This document shows, piece after piece, positions 33,180 through 45,480 of a stretch of DNA of 60,000 nucleotides. Both the position numbers and the translations under genes were made by a program. The notes under the pieces are model-generated. The model saw only the letters and a list, made by a program, of their open reading frames with translations. It was not told the origin of the DNA and did not search any database. This stretch comes from Nematostella vectensis (Eukaryota; Cnidaria; Anthozoa; Actiniaria; Edwardsiidae), in assembly GCF_932526225.1 (NCBI RefSeq), contig NC_064038.1:7131070-7191069 (forward strand), given 5' to 3'. How positions within the stretch are numbered: the first letter of the stretch is position 1; every line of letters begins with the position of its first letter.

Positions 33180-35400
33180 GCCTAACCGAGCATTAAAACT
33201 GAAACTGAAAGCTTTTCTGATTGTTCGAAAATTGAATAGCGCGAAAGTGGGAACGCGAGCGTACAGGAAAATATTTTTAAATTTTCTTCATTTTCGTCGT
33301 TTTCTAATCATGTTACAAAGCCAAAGATTATAATAATAAAAACACCGTTAAAATGCACGGATGGCGAAAGCATTAAAACCGTGGCATTTGGTACAGAACT
33401 ACGAATAGGAAGTGCTGTTTTCGACGCTGAATGGGGAGACCGAAAGACCACTAAACTTGTCGGTAGAAAGTCAATGATAATCGTCACGAATATAGGGGTC
33501 GCATCCTTGAGTGACTAATGTGGGTTGTAGTCAATAACAAGTCATGGCAGTCCATGGGAGTATACTAAAAACACGGCACATCATCGCACACCATGGCACT
33601 GGGATCATACGCTTATGTCGAAAGGACAAGAGTTGATATTACCAGCCTATTTACCTTACTAAAATAACGGCCGAAAATCTCCCCAAATAAAACACAGGGT
33701 AAACAAATTAATGCCATTAATATACTTAGAATACACTGCCTAGGGGCGATGCTAAAAACTTTATGTATTTCACTTACTAAGGCGACCTTTTTTCATTGTC
33801 ATAGATAATTTGAAAGAGCTATCGTCCGGTCGCCACACTTTCAACATTAATTGCAACTTCTCGGGATCTGAATTCGATCAAATTCTACACCATAATCAAA
33901 AGGATAACAGCCCTCCTTTGGGCACACGTGAAACGTCTGTATTTCAGGCCCGTTCCCAGAAGGTGAGGTGCGAAATCCGAGGGGAAGGGGGAGGGGGAGT
34001 GAGTTCTCTGACAAAAATCTGACTATCCCCAAAAGAATAAAAAGGGATTTTTCTTATGCCTTTTCGTAGTATTTCGACAGGACGTTTATTGTCGGATTTG
34101 GCTACAAAAAAGTCTGACTTATAGATTAATGACAAACCTGAGTGATCTAGCTTATGCTTTATAGTTTTTGGCCGTGCCTGCATTTTGTGAAGCCATGCTT
34201 CGATTTTCAAGATTTCGGTTCAAAAGAAGTGTACAAGAGATCACACGCTACAACGAACAGAGGCCTTTTCCCTCAGGGGTAGAGTCGGGATTTTATTGTC
34301 AACTGATTCCAAACGGATTCACACGTAATAGCAACCAATCAAAACAGAGCTTCAGTGATTCCGCGTGGGCCGTAAGCAATCGGTGAAGAGCTTGAGTGAT
34401 TCCAGAACACGCGCAAAATTTTTATACACGCACAAAATTTCTAAATGGGTCCCCTTCCCCAAACTAGATTTATCACTCACCATCAGTAGCAATATTTCCC
34501 GTGGGGGGCCGGAAATGCTGTCTAAGAGCTTAAGGAAATAACAGCGAACAACCCAGGAAGCAGTTATAATAGTGGTTAAATAACAGTACAGATGGATGTT
34601 TCTTTTTTATTGAACGTTTTAAAATTCAGATCTACAAAAAAAACTTTTTTCTGGTATTTTAAGTGATTCACTGGAATCAGTTGAATCAGTCTGGATCCAC
34701 CCCTGACTGTATGCCAAAACAGTGCCATGACGTGCCATAGTTAAAGTATGGCAAGCCATGACACATCATAGCAGTGTATGGTAATATATTTTGGTGGACC
34801 ATTGCTAGCAATGACACAATGAACACCATAGCAATGTATGGCAAACCATTGCCATGACGTGCCATGCTCGAACCCGTTCTCAACAAACATAGAATACTTT
34901 GAACTCAGTAGGAAGATAATTTACAGGGTTATTTGAATAAATTGAAAACTGTCGGGCATTTAGTCCATCCAAAACCTGTCCCGACTTTAGGGCATATAGC
35001 CACTTGGTAAAAAAAATAATAGCCCAATTTCTAGTTCCACTATGACCGCTGGACTAACAGACTAAGTTTGCATAAATACATTGTAAGCCTCGCCTTGAGG
35101 CAAATTTCATGCGCATACCAGCGAGAATCCTCTGGAACTTGGAATAAAACAATGCAAAAACCTGTGAATACTTCATGATCCCGCTGGTATTTGCAATCGA
35201 TTCAATTGAAACCGAGGCTTGCACTGTGTTTATGCGTCCTCTGTGCCTATGACCAGCAGGCACAACGGAACTCGAAACTGGACTATTACGTGGGCAGAAC
35301 AGAATATAGAACATCATTTTTAAGAAAATTGAGCTTTTCTAAGAAAATATTCAAGATGAGATTGCAGAAAACTAGATCCTGGAGCACGCCAGTCTTTTTT
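33180..35400. other. Intergenic DNA between non-LTR element and repeat block 2
   Basis: No gene is supported. 33535-33600 and 34700-34870 are rich in tggcat/atgccat words; gccatgacgtgccat occurs at 34723-34737 and 34851-34865 and many shorter complementary copies lie between, so the stretch could fold on itself. Confidence 0.5.
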
Positions 35401-38185
35401 CACCTATTTGCGCAAAATTAATTCCTTTGATAGCATAGATTAAAAAGGCAAAACAAAGTTTGGAAACGGGGTTAGTTTCTTGCGAGAAACACGTTTGTAC
35501 GAGAGTTACGTTAGTACCCAAAAGTCTTTGGCCTCTAGTGATCTTATTGTTTAAAGTTTCTGTCACCCTAGCAAAAAAAAACTAGTGTAAGTAAGCCCCA
35601 TTTTACAGAGGATTTCACAATTATTTGGATGGAATCTGCTAAATCAACAACTCTATCATTTTCTCAATTCAGTTACCAGAAAATTCCTTGACTTAAACAC
35701 GAACTTTGAGATCTTTTAAGATCCCTTTTCAATCTCTTTCTTTAAGTCTTTTCTCCTTTATCAGGAATAACTATTTTAAAATTTGGGCAAAGTTTTTGTA
35801 ACTAAATGAAAGTTGGAGTTAGTCTTGTGGTTGTGGGAGATCTGAGAAACGAAATGGTTTGATGATGACGGAGCAGTAAAAGCAGCTGTAGGGATGTTTT
35901 TAGAAGCAAAAAAAAGGCAAAAGAATGCTATGTTTATCTAGTAGCATTATTCGAAAAAGAACCTCCTTTTTTCGAGACTTCAGGAAAATATATTTTAATT
36001 ATCATTTCTTTGATAATTGTTTTATTTCTTGCAATGCAAGATTGTCACAGAGCGATGGCTTTCTTCTTTTTAGTTTTCAGAATTTTTAAATGAGATTTCG
36101 TTATATATTTTTGGTATTGAGTACTACAACGAATTCTTAGCGGTAGGGAGTACGGTCCCAAAACTGCAGGATACCCAAAAGTCTTTGGCCTCTAGTGATC
36201 TTATTGTTTAAAGTTTCTGTCACCCTAGCAAAAAAACTAGTGTAAGTAAGCCCAATTTTACAGAGGATTTCACAATTATTTGGATGGAATCTGCTAAATC
36301 AACAACTCTATCATTTTCTCAATGCAGTTACCAGAAAATTCCTTGACTTAAACACGAACTTTGAGATCTTTTAAGATCCCTTTTCAATCTCTTTCTTTAA
36401 GTCTTTTCTCCTTTATCAGGAATAACTATTTTAAAATTTGGGCAAAGTTTTTGTAACTAAATGAAAGTTGGAGTTAGTCTTGTGGTTGTGGGAGATCCGA
36501 GAAACGAAATGGTTTGATGATAAACTTTGTAAAAGCAGCTTTAGGGAGGTTCTTAGAAGCGAAAAAAGACAAAACCATGTTTATCTATCAGCATAACTGA
36601 AGACATCCTTCTTCTCAAGACTTCGTGAGTATTTCTTTTGATTAACAACCTTTTTTTATATTGTATTATTTATTGCTATGCCAGATTGTCACAGAGCGAT
36701 GGCTATCTTGTTATTAGTATCCAGTATGAAATTTAGTTATCTATTTTTGGTTTTAAGAGTACACAAGAATTATTAGCGGTATGTGTCCCAAAACTGCAGG
36801 ATATTCTTCTTTCCGTAACTCGATTGCCCCCCGATGACATCAGAATTTTAAAAAAATGACAAAATTTTTTAGCCAGTAGATGTTTAAGTTCGAATTCGTC
36901 TCGAGAGAGAAAAAAAAACCGAAAGGGTTTAATTATTGTGAAATTCGGTTAAACTACACAGCGTTGTCCCTGCACTTGAATAAATTGTAGTGGGATAACT
37001 TCACCCGTTCAAAAAATCGCATAAATTATTAAGAGGTTGTTTTTACTCATTTGACACGTCTTAATGACATTCTCCCATAATGATGATAGAGAAAATAAGA
37101 GCAACATTGATCTCCTTGCCGGTGAGTGCAAACGTTTTTAGTAAATTTAGATTTAAGATTAAGTTGACACGATTGCCAATCAAGAAACATTTTTCATCTC
37201 AATGAATGCCGATCTACGCGGACCTTAAACAAAATGCATTCGGGGCCTAAACTTCTTGTGTTTCGAATGATCCAAATATACCAATAAATTATTATTTTAG
37301 AATGTTCACTGCTGGCTAGTCTTGATCATACCAAGAAAACATTTTTTTTTAAAGAAAAGTTACGGGTCTTCGGTCTATAGTGTTTTTCAAGTTCTTGCTG
37401 TTTAAAGTTTCTGTCACCACAGCAAAATACCTAGTTCGAGAAAGCACCATTTCAATCGATTATTTTACAGAGGATTTCACAATTGTTTGGATGGAATTTG
37501 CTAAATCAAGAATAACCTCAGTTTTTAAATAGTTATTTCAAGATTTGTTCACCTATTTGTTTTCCGAGTATCAATTAGAACAATAACAAGAGTGCGGCTG
37601 ACAAGGGTTCTTGACACCTTTATCATTATCTCAATTCAGTTACCAGAAAATTCCTTGACTTAAAAACGACCTTTGGGATCTTTTAAGATCTCTTTCCAAT
37701 CTTTTGCTTTGTTTTTTTTCTTCTTTATCAAAAAGAAAAACTATTTTAAAATTTGCGCAAGTTTTTTTTTTCAATTAATGAAAGTTCGAATAAGTCATGT
37801 GGGGATCCCAAAAATGAAAATTGTTTGATGATGACGGAGTTAAGCAGATGTAGGGAGGTTTTTAGAAGCGACAAAAGACAAAACCATATTTATCTAGCAG
37901 CATAATTCAAGAACGACCTCCTATTTCTCGAGACTTCGGGAGAAATTCTTTTAATTATTTTTTTCACATCGTTTTTTTCTCTTGCAATGCAAGATTGTCA
38001 CAGAGCGATGGCTATCTTTTTTTAGTAGTCAGAATTTGTATTGAAATTTCGTTATTTATTTTTGTTTTTGGATACTACAACAAATTCTTAGCCATAGGCA
38101 GTACGGTCCCAAAACTGCAGGATATTTTTCTTTCCTTTTCACTCGATTGCCCCCTGACGACATTTAAAATTTATTTAAAACGTTT
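35400..38185. repeat. Block 2 of the repeat family (left part)
   Basis: Carries the same landmarks as 5300-11830, here in a slightly different subtype (atgcaagattgtcacagagcgatgg at about 36028 and 37987, variant at 36679). A segment starting tacccaaaagtctttggcc at 35515 is repeated at 36172, a 657-base period, and stays nearly identical for about 325 bases. No coding content. Confidence 0.85.
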
Positions 38186-38272
38186 TGTTGTATTATGTAT
38201 GATTGCGTGACGATGTATGACGTCATGGTTTTGAGATAATAAAGTCACTTAGCACTTGACCGTCGTACAATA
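38186..38272 (+). repeat. 5' LTR of the Gypsy element
   Basis: 87 bases, exceptionally short. It contains the CRE palindrome tgacgtca and an AATAAA within gataataaagtc, so promoter and polyadenylation signals are packed together. Confidence 0.93.
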
Positions 38273-38733
38273 TGGTGGCAGCCATGAGGACCCGCTAAAA
38301 ATCAGTTTTTAGCAGCCTAACACCCAAGTGAACAAGTCAGCGTTTTATCTGGGACATTTCGTTGGACAAACCGAAGAAAAACAGGGAAAAAACTGTGGGA
38401 GACACGATCCGAACGACACTCTGCACAAAAACTTAACCTCAGCGAGTATAGTTCAAGTCAAGGGACAACATACCGCCGACTTCAATTCACCGAGCTGGAA
38501 AGAAACACAAGAACCACAGACAGCTACCACACACTAGGAAGTACAGTCTACGTCGACTTAACAGCTGAGTTGATTTATTCAAAGAGTATTTTCCGTAAAT
38601 AAGCTTACAAAGACAAGCTTACCGTTATCAGAAATAAACTACGACAAGCCGGCAGATTCACATCAATTCCAACTCTGGGAGGACTTTCATCTCAAGCGGG
38701 TATTTATACCGACTCCGGACGTGCACAGACTTT

Positions 38734-38827
38734 AACTAGAGTAGTGTTAGGGCAGTTTAAAGTAAGCATAACGTGGTTTTAACTAGAGTAGTGTTAGGGC
38801 AGTTTAAAGTAAGCATAACGTGGTTTT
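38734..38827 (+). repeat. 47-bp tandem duplication in the gag leader
   Basis: aactagagtagtgttagggc occurs at 38734 and at 38781, and both copies run to acgtggtttt. As 47 is not a multiple of three, the duplication shifts any frame crossing it. Confidence 0.9.
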
Positions 38828-40320
38828 CTTGCCGTTCCAAAGGGGACTCGGCAGGCTTATTCAGTTTGAGAGTTTTCATTCACGAAAACAAAACGTGCCA
38901 TCGACGTTTTGACCGCGCGCGGCCTGGGACCGTAACACAGGTATACCGCGCACGCTATAATTTTCTAGTACGATCTTTTTCGCGATTTTGCGACGTTTTT
39001 CGCGCATATCGCGAATCCTCATGGGACTATTATACCATTGCTACCGATCTAAGGTCGAAATTGACATCCCCTCCAGGCAAGGAAATAGTAGCCGCAACAC
39101 TTTGCATGGTAATGGGCCCTGAAAGCAAGAAGATAATGAACTCATTACCCACCCTTACCAAAGCCGACAGGAAAGACCCGAAGAGGATTATAGAAGAGCT
39201 TAAAAAATACTTTGTACCCCAACGCAACGTGCTGTATGAACGGTTTGTTTTCAACTCTGCAACACAGAAGCCCTCCGAGTCCGTCGACGAATATATCGTC
39301 CGCCTGCGTCATCTAGCCAACTCTTTTGAGTTCAGTGACTTGAAGGACTCTCTCATCCGAGATCGGATAGTCATAGGTACTACCGATGAGAGTGGACGTG
39401 AACGCCTTTTAAGGGAACGGCCGGTGCCAAGCCTAGATAAGGTGGTGGAAAGCCTTCGAGCTGCCGAGATCTCAAGAACTCACCGACAAGTGATAAGCGG
39501 GAAACCATACTCGAGCCAGGCAGAAACCATTCACCATACAGATAAGAGGCAGCCGATCAGAAGAAACAACCTAAGAAAGGGCCGGGGTAACAACGGTAAC
39601 AACGGTGGACAACAAAAAACAAACGGAAACAAAAGAAGGCAAACCCAAGACCGTAGACCACCAACCCCGGAAAGCCATAACTCCTCCACCTCCTGTCACT
39701 GGTGTGGAAAAAAGGCAGACCATGTCAAGAAAGATTGTCCTGCTAAGGATGCAAAGTGCCGTAACTGCGGCAAAACAGGCCACTACGCCGTAGTCTGTCG
39801 GTCAAACAAACAAGTGCATGAAGTAAATAGAGAAGAGAAAGGAAGCTACCAGGAAGATTACTATTTAGACGACTGCTACTTCATGGGCGAAGTGAGCACC
39901 ACAAACGATGAATTCTGGTCAGCGGAAGTGCTCATAAACCACAACCCCTGTACCTTGAAACTTGATAGTGGGTCAAAGGTGACAGTGGTTTTCGACAAGG
40001 CACCGTGGTTGGAAAACCGGCGACTGGACAAGGCGACAAGCATGTTCAGAGGACCCGGTGGAGTGAACTTGTCCCACTTGATAAAAGGACAGATAACAGA
40101 CGCCTTATTTGCAGTCGGAGGGAGGACACACCGCGAAAATGTTTACGTCATGGAGAACCAACCTAAGAATCTACTTTCCAAGTCAGCAATCCAGGCACTC
40201 CAGCTGTTAATACCGTCAGCAGCGGTGCACAATGTGGAGACCGCCCCTAATTTCAAGGCAGAATTCCCCGAGTTATTCAAAGGGCGGGGCCTCATGGGAA
40301 TAAGTACAAGATACCTCTGA
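38773..40320 (+). pseudogene. Gypsy gag and protease
   Basis: The open frame begins without an ATG. The gag core starts about 39010 (SSWDYYTIATDL) and includes KKYFVPQRNVLYERFVF and DEYIVRLRHLANSFEF. Two zinc knuckles follow at about 39693-39800: CHWCGKKADHVKKDC (C-X2-C-X5-H-X4-C) and CRNCGKTGHYAVVC (C-X2-C-X4-H-X4-C). The protease has LDSGSKVTVVF at 39961 with catalytic D-S-G. The frame ends at TGA 40318-40320 while pol continues in the -1 frame (NKYKIPLKPDAV). The likely cause is loss of one base near 40296-40300; programmed -1 shifting is less likely at this place. Confidence 0.88.
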
Positions 40321-42083
40321 AACCGGACGCAGTATCAGTTTATCTATACACACCCCGACGTGTACCGCACCCACTTCTCCCTAAGGTCAAAGAGAAGCTA
40401 CTGGCCATGGTTCGTCAGAAGGTAATCTCACCAGTAAGTGAGCCCACAGACTGGTGCTCGGGCATGGTGATCGCTTCCAAGCGCAATGGTGATGTAAGGA
40501 TCTGCGTTGACCTGACACCTCTGAACAAGGCAGTAAAACGAGAGATCCACCCTATGGCAAGTGTCGACGAGAACTTGGCAAAGCTTAAGGACAGCAAAGT
40601 CTTCACCAAGCTAGACGCCAACTCTGGATTTTGGCAAATATCCCTTGACGAGGAGTCTCGGTTGCTCACCACCTTTGTCACACCATTTGGCAGGTACTGC
40701 TTCAACCGCCTCCCATTTGGAATCAGCTCAGCCCCTGAGATATTTCAGCGTACCATGTCTCGAATCCTAGAGGGCCTCGATGGCACAGTTTGTCACATGG
40801 ATGACATCCTCATACATGGGCCGACACAGGAGCTTCACGACAGCCGTGTCCGAAAAGTGTTACAGCGGCTCAAGGACGCTGGAGTCACATTGAACGAGAA
40901 ATGTGAGTTTTCTAAACAGCGCATGAAGTTTCTCGGGCATGTAATCTCGGAGGATGGGGTAGAAGCAGACCCGGAGAAAACCAAAGCAATCCAAGATTTT
41001 CCCCGACCTACCACTGTGACAGAGCTCCAGCGTTTCAATGGTATGGTCAACCAGCTGGCCAAATTTATACCCGACCTAGCAACCATCAATGAGCCCCTAC
41101 GCCAGCTACTTAAGAAAGAGCAGCAGTGGCTTTGGGATCAGCCTCAGGAAAGGGCCTTTCGGGCGATCAAGACGAAACTGACCTCTACAGATGTGCTGGC
41201 ACACTACGATTCAAACAAACGAAGCATCGTCGCTGCCGATGCATGCCAGGACGGGCTTGGAGCAGTCTTACTGCAAAGCGACAGCAGTGGTAAACGGTGC
41301 CCAATCGCCTTCGCTTCACGCTCTCTAAACGACACGGAGAAGCGATACGCAGTCATCGAGAAGGAGGCGCTGGCCGCCACGTGGGCATGTGAAAAGTTCT
41401 CAGACTACATCCTTGGGACACCATTCACCCTAGAAACGGACCACCGCCCACTGGTACCCCTTCTCTCAAGCACAGACCTCTCCAAGCTGCCCCCGAGGGT
41501 TTTGAGGTTTCGCCTCCGAATGGCCAAGTATTCACCAGAGGTCACTTACGTGCAAGGGGTGCACCAAAACACAGCGGACGCCCTGTCTCGTGCACCCACA
41601 ATCAGTCCCACTCCCCAGGACTTAAAACAAATCGAGGAATTAGAAGAACACAGCGAATCAGTCCTAGAGTCCCTACCTGCAACGGAACGGCGCCTCAAAG
41701 ACATCCAGGAAGCCCAGGACTGCGACGCCACATGCAAGCAGGAGAAGACCTACTGCTTAGAGGGATGGCCTCCCATTATGCCATCCCTACCACTCCTAAA
41801 GCCATACTGGGAGAAGAAGCAACACTTGACGGTCAACCGAGGAATCCTGATGTATGATCACAGGATAGTTATCCCCTCAAGCATGCAACTAGAGATGCTG
41901 GAGACCATTCATGAAGGCCATCTTGGCATTACCAAGTGCCAAGGGCGCGCGAGCTCCTCGGTGTGGTGGCCGCTCATAACCAAGCAGATAGAAGCTATGG
42001 TCAACAGATGCCAAACTTGCGCCAAACTTAGACCTGTCTTTCCCAAACCTACCATGGAGCCGGGTCGGTACAGATCTCTTTGA
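40320..42083 (+). pseudogene. Gypsy pol: reverse transcriptase, RNase H, integrase zinc domain
   Basis: Reverse transcriptase motifs include DVRICVDLTPLNKAVKRE, TKLDANSGFWQISLDE, LPFGISSAPEIFQRTM and HMDDILIHG (catalytic MDD near 40797). RNase H has ADACQDGLGAVLLQ, KEALAATWACEKF, TLETDHRPLVPLL and NTADALSRAP. The integrase zinc domain has HEGHLGITK and RCQTCAK. The frame ends at TGA 42081-42083 because sequence before the integrase core is missing. The first ATG in this frame is at 40407, but translation should come from gag. Confidence 0.92.
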
Positions 42084-42975
42084 ACTAGAACAGACCGACT
42101 ACCTTATCGTTGTCGACTACGCAAGCCGATGGTTTGAAATCCGGAAACTAGGATCAACTACCTCAGCTGCAGTCACGCGCCACATGTGCGAGATCTTTGC
42201 TCTGCACGGAATACCGGACAAAGATGTCTCGGATAACGGACCCCAGTATGTTAGCCAGGAATTTACCAACTTTGCCAAGGACATGGGGTACACCCACATC
42301 ACCTCCTCTCCACACTACCCACAAGCAAATGGTGAGGTCGAGAGAGCGGTTTAGCCTGCCAAGAACATCCTGCGAAAGAACAGAAACCCACACCTTGGTC
42401 TCCTAGCATACCGTTTTGCCCCCCCCCCCCCCCTGGCAAACGGCCTAACTCCTAGTGAAATTCTGATGGGGCGGAAACTGCGTAACAATTTGCCATCGGT
42501 CCCCGAGAACCTAAAACCCCGAAAGATCGACCAAGAACAGCTGCTTAAGAGAGAACAAGAATATCGAGAGCGCTACTCCAGTAACTACAACTCTCGCCAC
42601 AGGGCTGTGGAACTCCCAACACTCCACCAAGGAGACAAGGTGTTCATAAGGGACCAGCAAAGGTACGGAGAGATAGAGAAGAAACTTGCAAGCCCGGAAT
42701 CCTACAAACTGGTAACAGAAAATGGCTCAGGGATCAGAAGGAACAGAAGAGCGTTAGTCCATGAACCAGTGGCGACATCTGGAGAGTCCAGCTCCCTGCC
42801 GAGCCCTTCCAACCGACTACCAGTACGCGAAGGGGGAAAAGGATCGCCAGGACCTGCTGCGTCTCCCTCCCCTAGCCCATCTAAGGCAGTAGTTAGAAGG
42901 TCGGGCAGACTGAAAGGGGGATGTTGTATTATGTATGATTGCGTGACGTTGTATGACGTCATGGTTTTGAGATAA
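42067..42975 (+). pseudogene. Gypsy integrase core and C-terminus
   Basis: Starts VGTDLFELEQTDYLIVVDYA. All three catalytic residues are present: D in GTDLF, D in SDNGPQYVS and E in GEVERAV. TAG at 42352-42354 stands where related proteins have Gln (ERAVQ). After it comes AKNILRKN, a poly-C run (42420-42433) coding for prolines, then NGLTPSEILMGRKLRNN and a basic Ser/Pro-rich tail (VRRSGRLKGG) running into the 3' LTR. Confidence 0.9.
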
Positions 42976-43008
42976 TAAAGTCACTTAGCACTTGACCGTC
43001 GTACAATA
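42922..43008 (+). repeat. 3' LTR of the Gypsy element
   Basis: Same 87 bases as the 5' LTR with one substitution (gacgttgtatg against gacgatgtatg), which indicates recent insertion. Confidence 0.93.
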
Positions 43009-45480
43009 CGTTTTTCCAGTTTTATAGCCAGTCGATATTTAATTCGAATTCGTCTCGAGAGAAATAAAATCAACAAAAAGGGTTTGATTATTATGGAATT
43101 CGGTTAAAGTTCGTAGATGTGGACTTTAAAAGCACACTAGCATACACACATTGGCACCAGTCGGGCCAAGACGGGACGCTAGCACAGTCTATTACCCGTG
43201 CAGTTCGGCAACCATGGACAGCTGTTTCGTCCTTATTAGTACTCGTCAGCATGGCATAGCCGGTTTGCCTCAGTTAAACTTCATCGGCAAAAAATAAACT
43301 GCAGGGCGACTTCGACTCGGACGAAGTGCTTTAAACCACAGCTTAGATCCATGTGGGATCTAGAGCTGCGACCGGGCTAGCGTGATGCCAATTGTGCGGA
43401 TCACGCATGCGACCTTTGCTAGTCTAAAACTCCGCCGGATAGCCAAATTATCCTTGCGAGTATGTATACATAGATGTGGACTTTAAAAGCTGCACGGGTA
43501 ATAGACTCTGCTAGCGTCCCGTCTTGGCCCGACTGGTGCCAATGTGTGTATGCTAGTGTGCTTCTAAAGTTCACATTTATGTATACATACTCGCAAGGAT
43601 AGTTTGGCTATCCGACGGAGTTTTAGACTAGCAAAGGTCGCATGCGTGATCCGCACAATTGGCATTACGCTAGCCCGGTCGCAGCTCTAGATCCCACATG
43701 GATCTGAGCTGTGGTTTAAAGCACTTCGTTCGAGTCGTAAAATTAGATTTAAGGTTAAGTTGACGATTGCCAATCAGGGAAATTTTTATTTCAATGAAAG
43801 CTAATCTAACGGACCTTCAAAAAAACGCATTATGAAATAACATCTTGTGTTTCGAATGATCCAAATATACCAATGAATTATCATTTTAGAATATTATCTG
43901 ATGGTTGGGATTCATTTACATTAAACATTGATGAGGGTAGAACAGCACAAAAACCATTATTTTTTAAAGAAAACTGAGCTTTTCTTTAGCTTTTTTTTTG
44001 GGGGGAAAAAACCGTTTGAACTAGAGTTACAGTACTACTAAAAGGTCTTTGGTCTTTAGTGTTCTTGCTGTTTAAAGTTTCTATCATCCTAGCAAAATAA
44101 CTAGTGTGAGAAAGGGCCATTTCTATCGGCTATTTTACAAATTATTTCACAATTTTTTGGATATAATCTGCTAAATCAACAGTAACCTTCGATTTTAAAT
44201 AGTTATTTCAAAATTTCTTCACCTATTTGTTTTTCAATATTAATTGAGAACAATAGGTGTGGCTGAGAAGTGCCCATTTACAAAATGTATAATTTTCTCA
44301 ATCCACTAACCAATAAGATTCCTGGACTTGAACACAACCTTTGGAATTTTTAAAGATCTCTTTTTATCCTTTACATCTTCCTCCTTTATCAGGAAGAAGA
44401 GATAATTGAAAATTTGCGCAAAGTTTTTGTAACTAAATGAAAGTTGGAATTAGTCTTGTGGGAGATCCGAGAAACGAAACGATTTGATGATGACGGAGTT
44501 TGATTAAACTTTGTAAAAGCAGCTTAAGGGAGGTTTTAGAAGTGACAAAAGACCAAACCATGTTTATTTAGCAGCATAACTGAAGACATTCTTTTTCTCA
44601 AGACTTCGTGAGAATTTCTTTTGATTAACAGCCTTTTTTATATTGTATTATTTTTTTGCTATGCCAGATTGTCACAGAGCGATGGCTATCTTCTTGTTAG
44701 TATTCAGAATTTGTATTAAATTTCGTTATCTATTTTGGTTCTGAGAGTACACAACGAATTCTTAGCGGATATTCTTGAGTGAGAACAATAACAAATGTGT
44801 GGCTGACAAGGGCTCTTTACAACTTTATCATTATCTCAACACTGTAACCCACAAAACAACTAGCACGAATTTCGGTGTTAATCAATATTTTCATTCTGTC
44901 CTTTAAATGTTTCTCCTTTATTTTGGAAAAAGAGCTATTTGAAAATTTGCGCGAAGTTTTTGTAACCAATGAAAGATTTAATTTTTTCCCTCACACGATT
45001 ACCCCCTGACGAAATCAGCTATTTAAAAAAAAAAATGCTCAATTTTTCACATTCAGTGTAAATTTAGTTCGAATTTGAAAGAGAGAAACTCTAGAGAAAC
45101 AAAAGAAACGTAAAGGGTTTGATTCTATTATTGAATTAGGTTAAACTCCTAAGCGTTGTTCTACACTTCAATGCATTGTAGTGGGAGCGTTGAAAACTTT
45201 GACTAAATTATTTTAATAACAATCAATAATTTATATTAAAAGAGGTTGTTTTTACCATAGGGCCCTGTTTTACCCATTTTACACTTCTTTCCGTTATTCT
45301 GCCATAATGATAATAGAGAAACTAATTTGACTCAGAAATTAGATCACCTTGATGATTGCCAATTAAAGGATATTTTTATTTCACTTGAAACTTTCTGTAT
45401 TTTGAAATGAACCAATGATAAAAACAAGTATTTGGCCAGAACAGCATATAACAGGAGCGTAAACAGGGGGTGCACAGGGT
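43009..45480. repeat. Block 2 of the repeat family (right part)
   Basis: Continues the family directly after the Gypsy insertion (ttttatagccagtcg at about 43019), is interrupted by the palindromic element 43116-43740, and resumes with taaaattagatttaagg at 43738. The landmark tatgccagattgtcacagagc lies at about 44660. It fades out near 45480. Confidence 0.8.
43116..43740. mobile_element. Compound palindromic element
   Basis: Two inverted pairs are interleaved. Segment A (about 43117-43199, actttaaaagcacactagc ... ttacccgtgcag) is the reverse complement of 43483-43570. Segment B (about 43311-43475) is the reverse complement of about 43570-43735. The order is A, spacer, B, A', B', not a simple hairpin. 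GC content is well above its neighbours and no protein is encoded. It replaced part of a repeat-family unit, so it is probably a foldback-type transposon or a rearranged terminal inverted repeat. Confidence 0.7.

Larger units (their letters stand above)
38186..43008 (+). mobile_element. Young Ty3/Gypsy retrotransposon with 87-bp LTRs
   Basis: LTRs at 38186-38272 and 42922-43008 are each 87 bases (tgttgtattatg ... gtacaata) and differ by one base. Both are flanked by cgttt (38181-38185 and 43009-43013), a 5-base target duplication. A purine run (gaaaggggga) precedes the 3' LTR, and tggtggcagcc directly after the 5' LTR is a candidate primer-binding site. The element lies in the repeat family: removing it and one cgttt restores the family text. 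Gag, protease, reverse transcriptase, RNase H and integrase all lie on the plus strand. Two frameshifts and one stop make this copy defective. Confidence 0.95.

Noticed and set aside
40290-40305. Programmed -1 frameshift between protease and reverse transcriptase
   Set aside because: No good X-XXY-YYZ slippery heptamer in the gag frame, and the same element has other breaks; a one-base loss is simpler.
43311-43475. tRNA-like or SINE head
   Set aside because: No A/B box pair or cloverleaf could be built; the inverted copy explains the conserved look.
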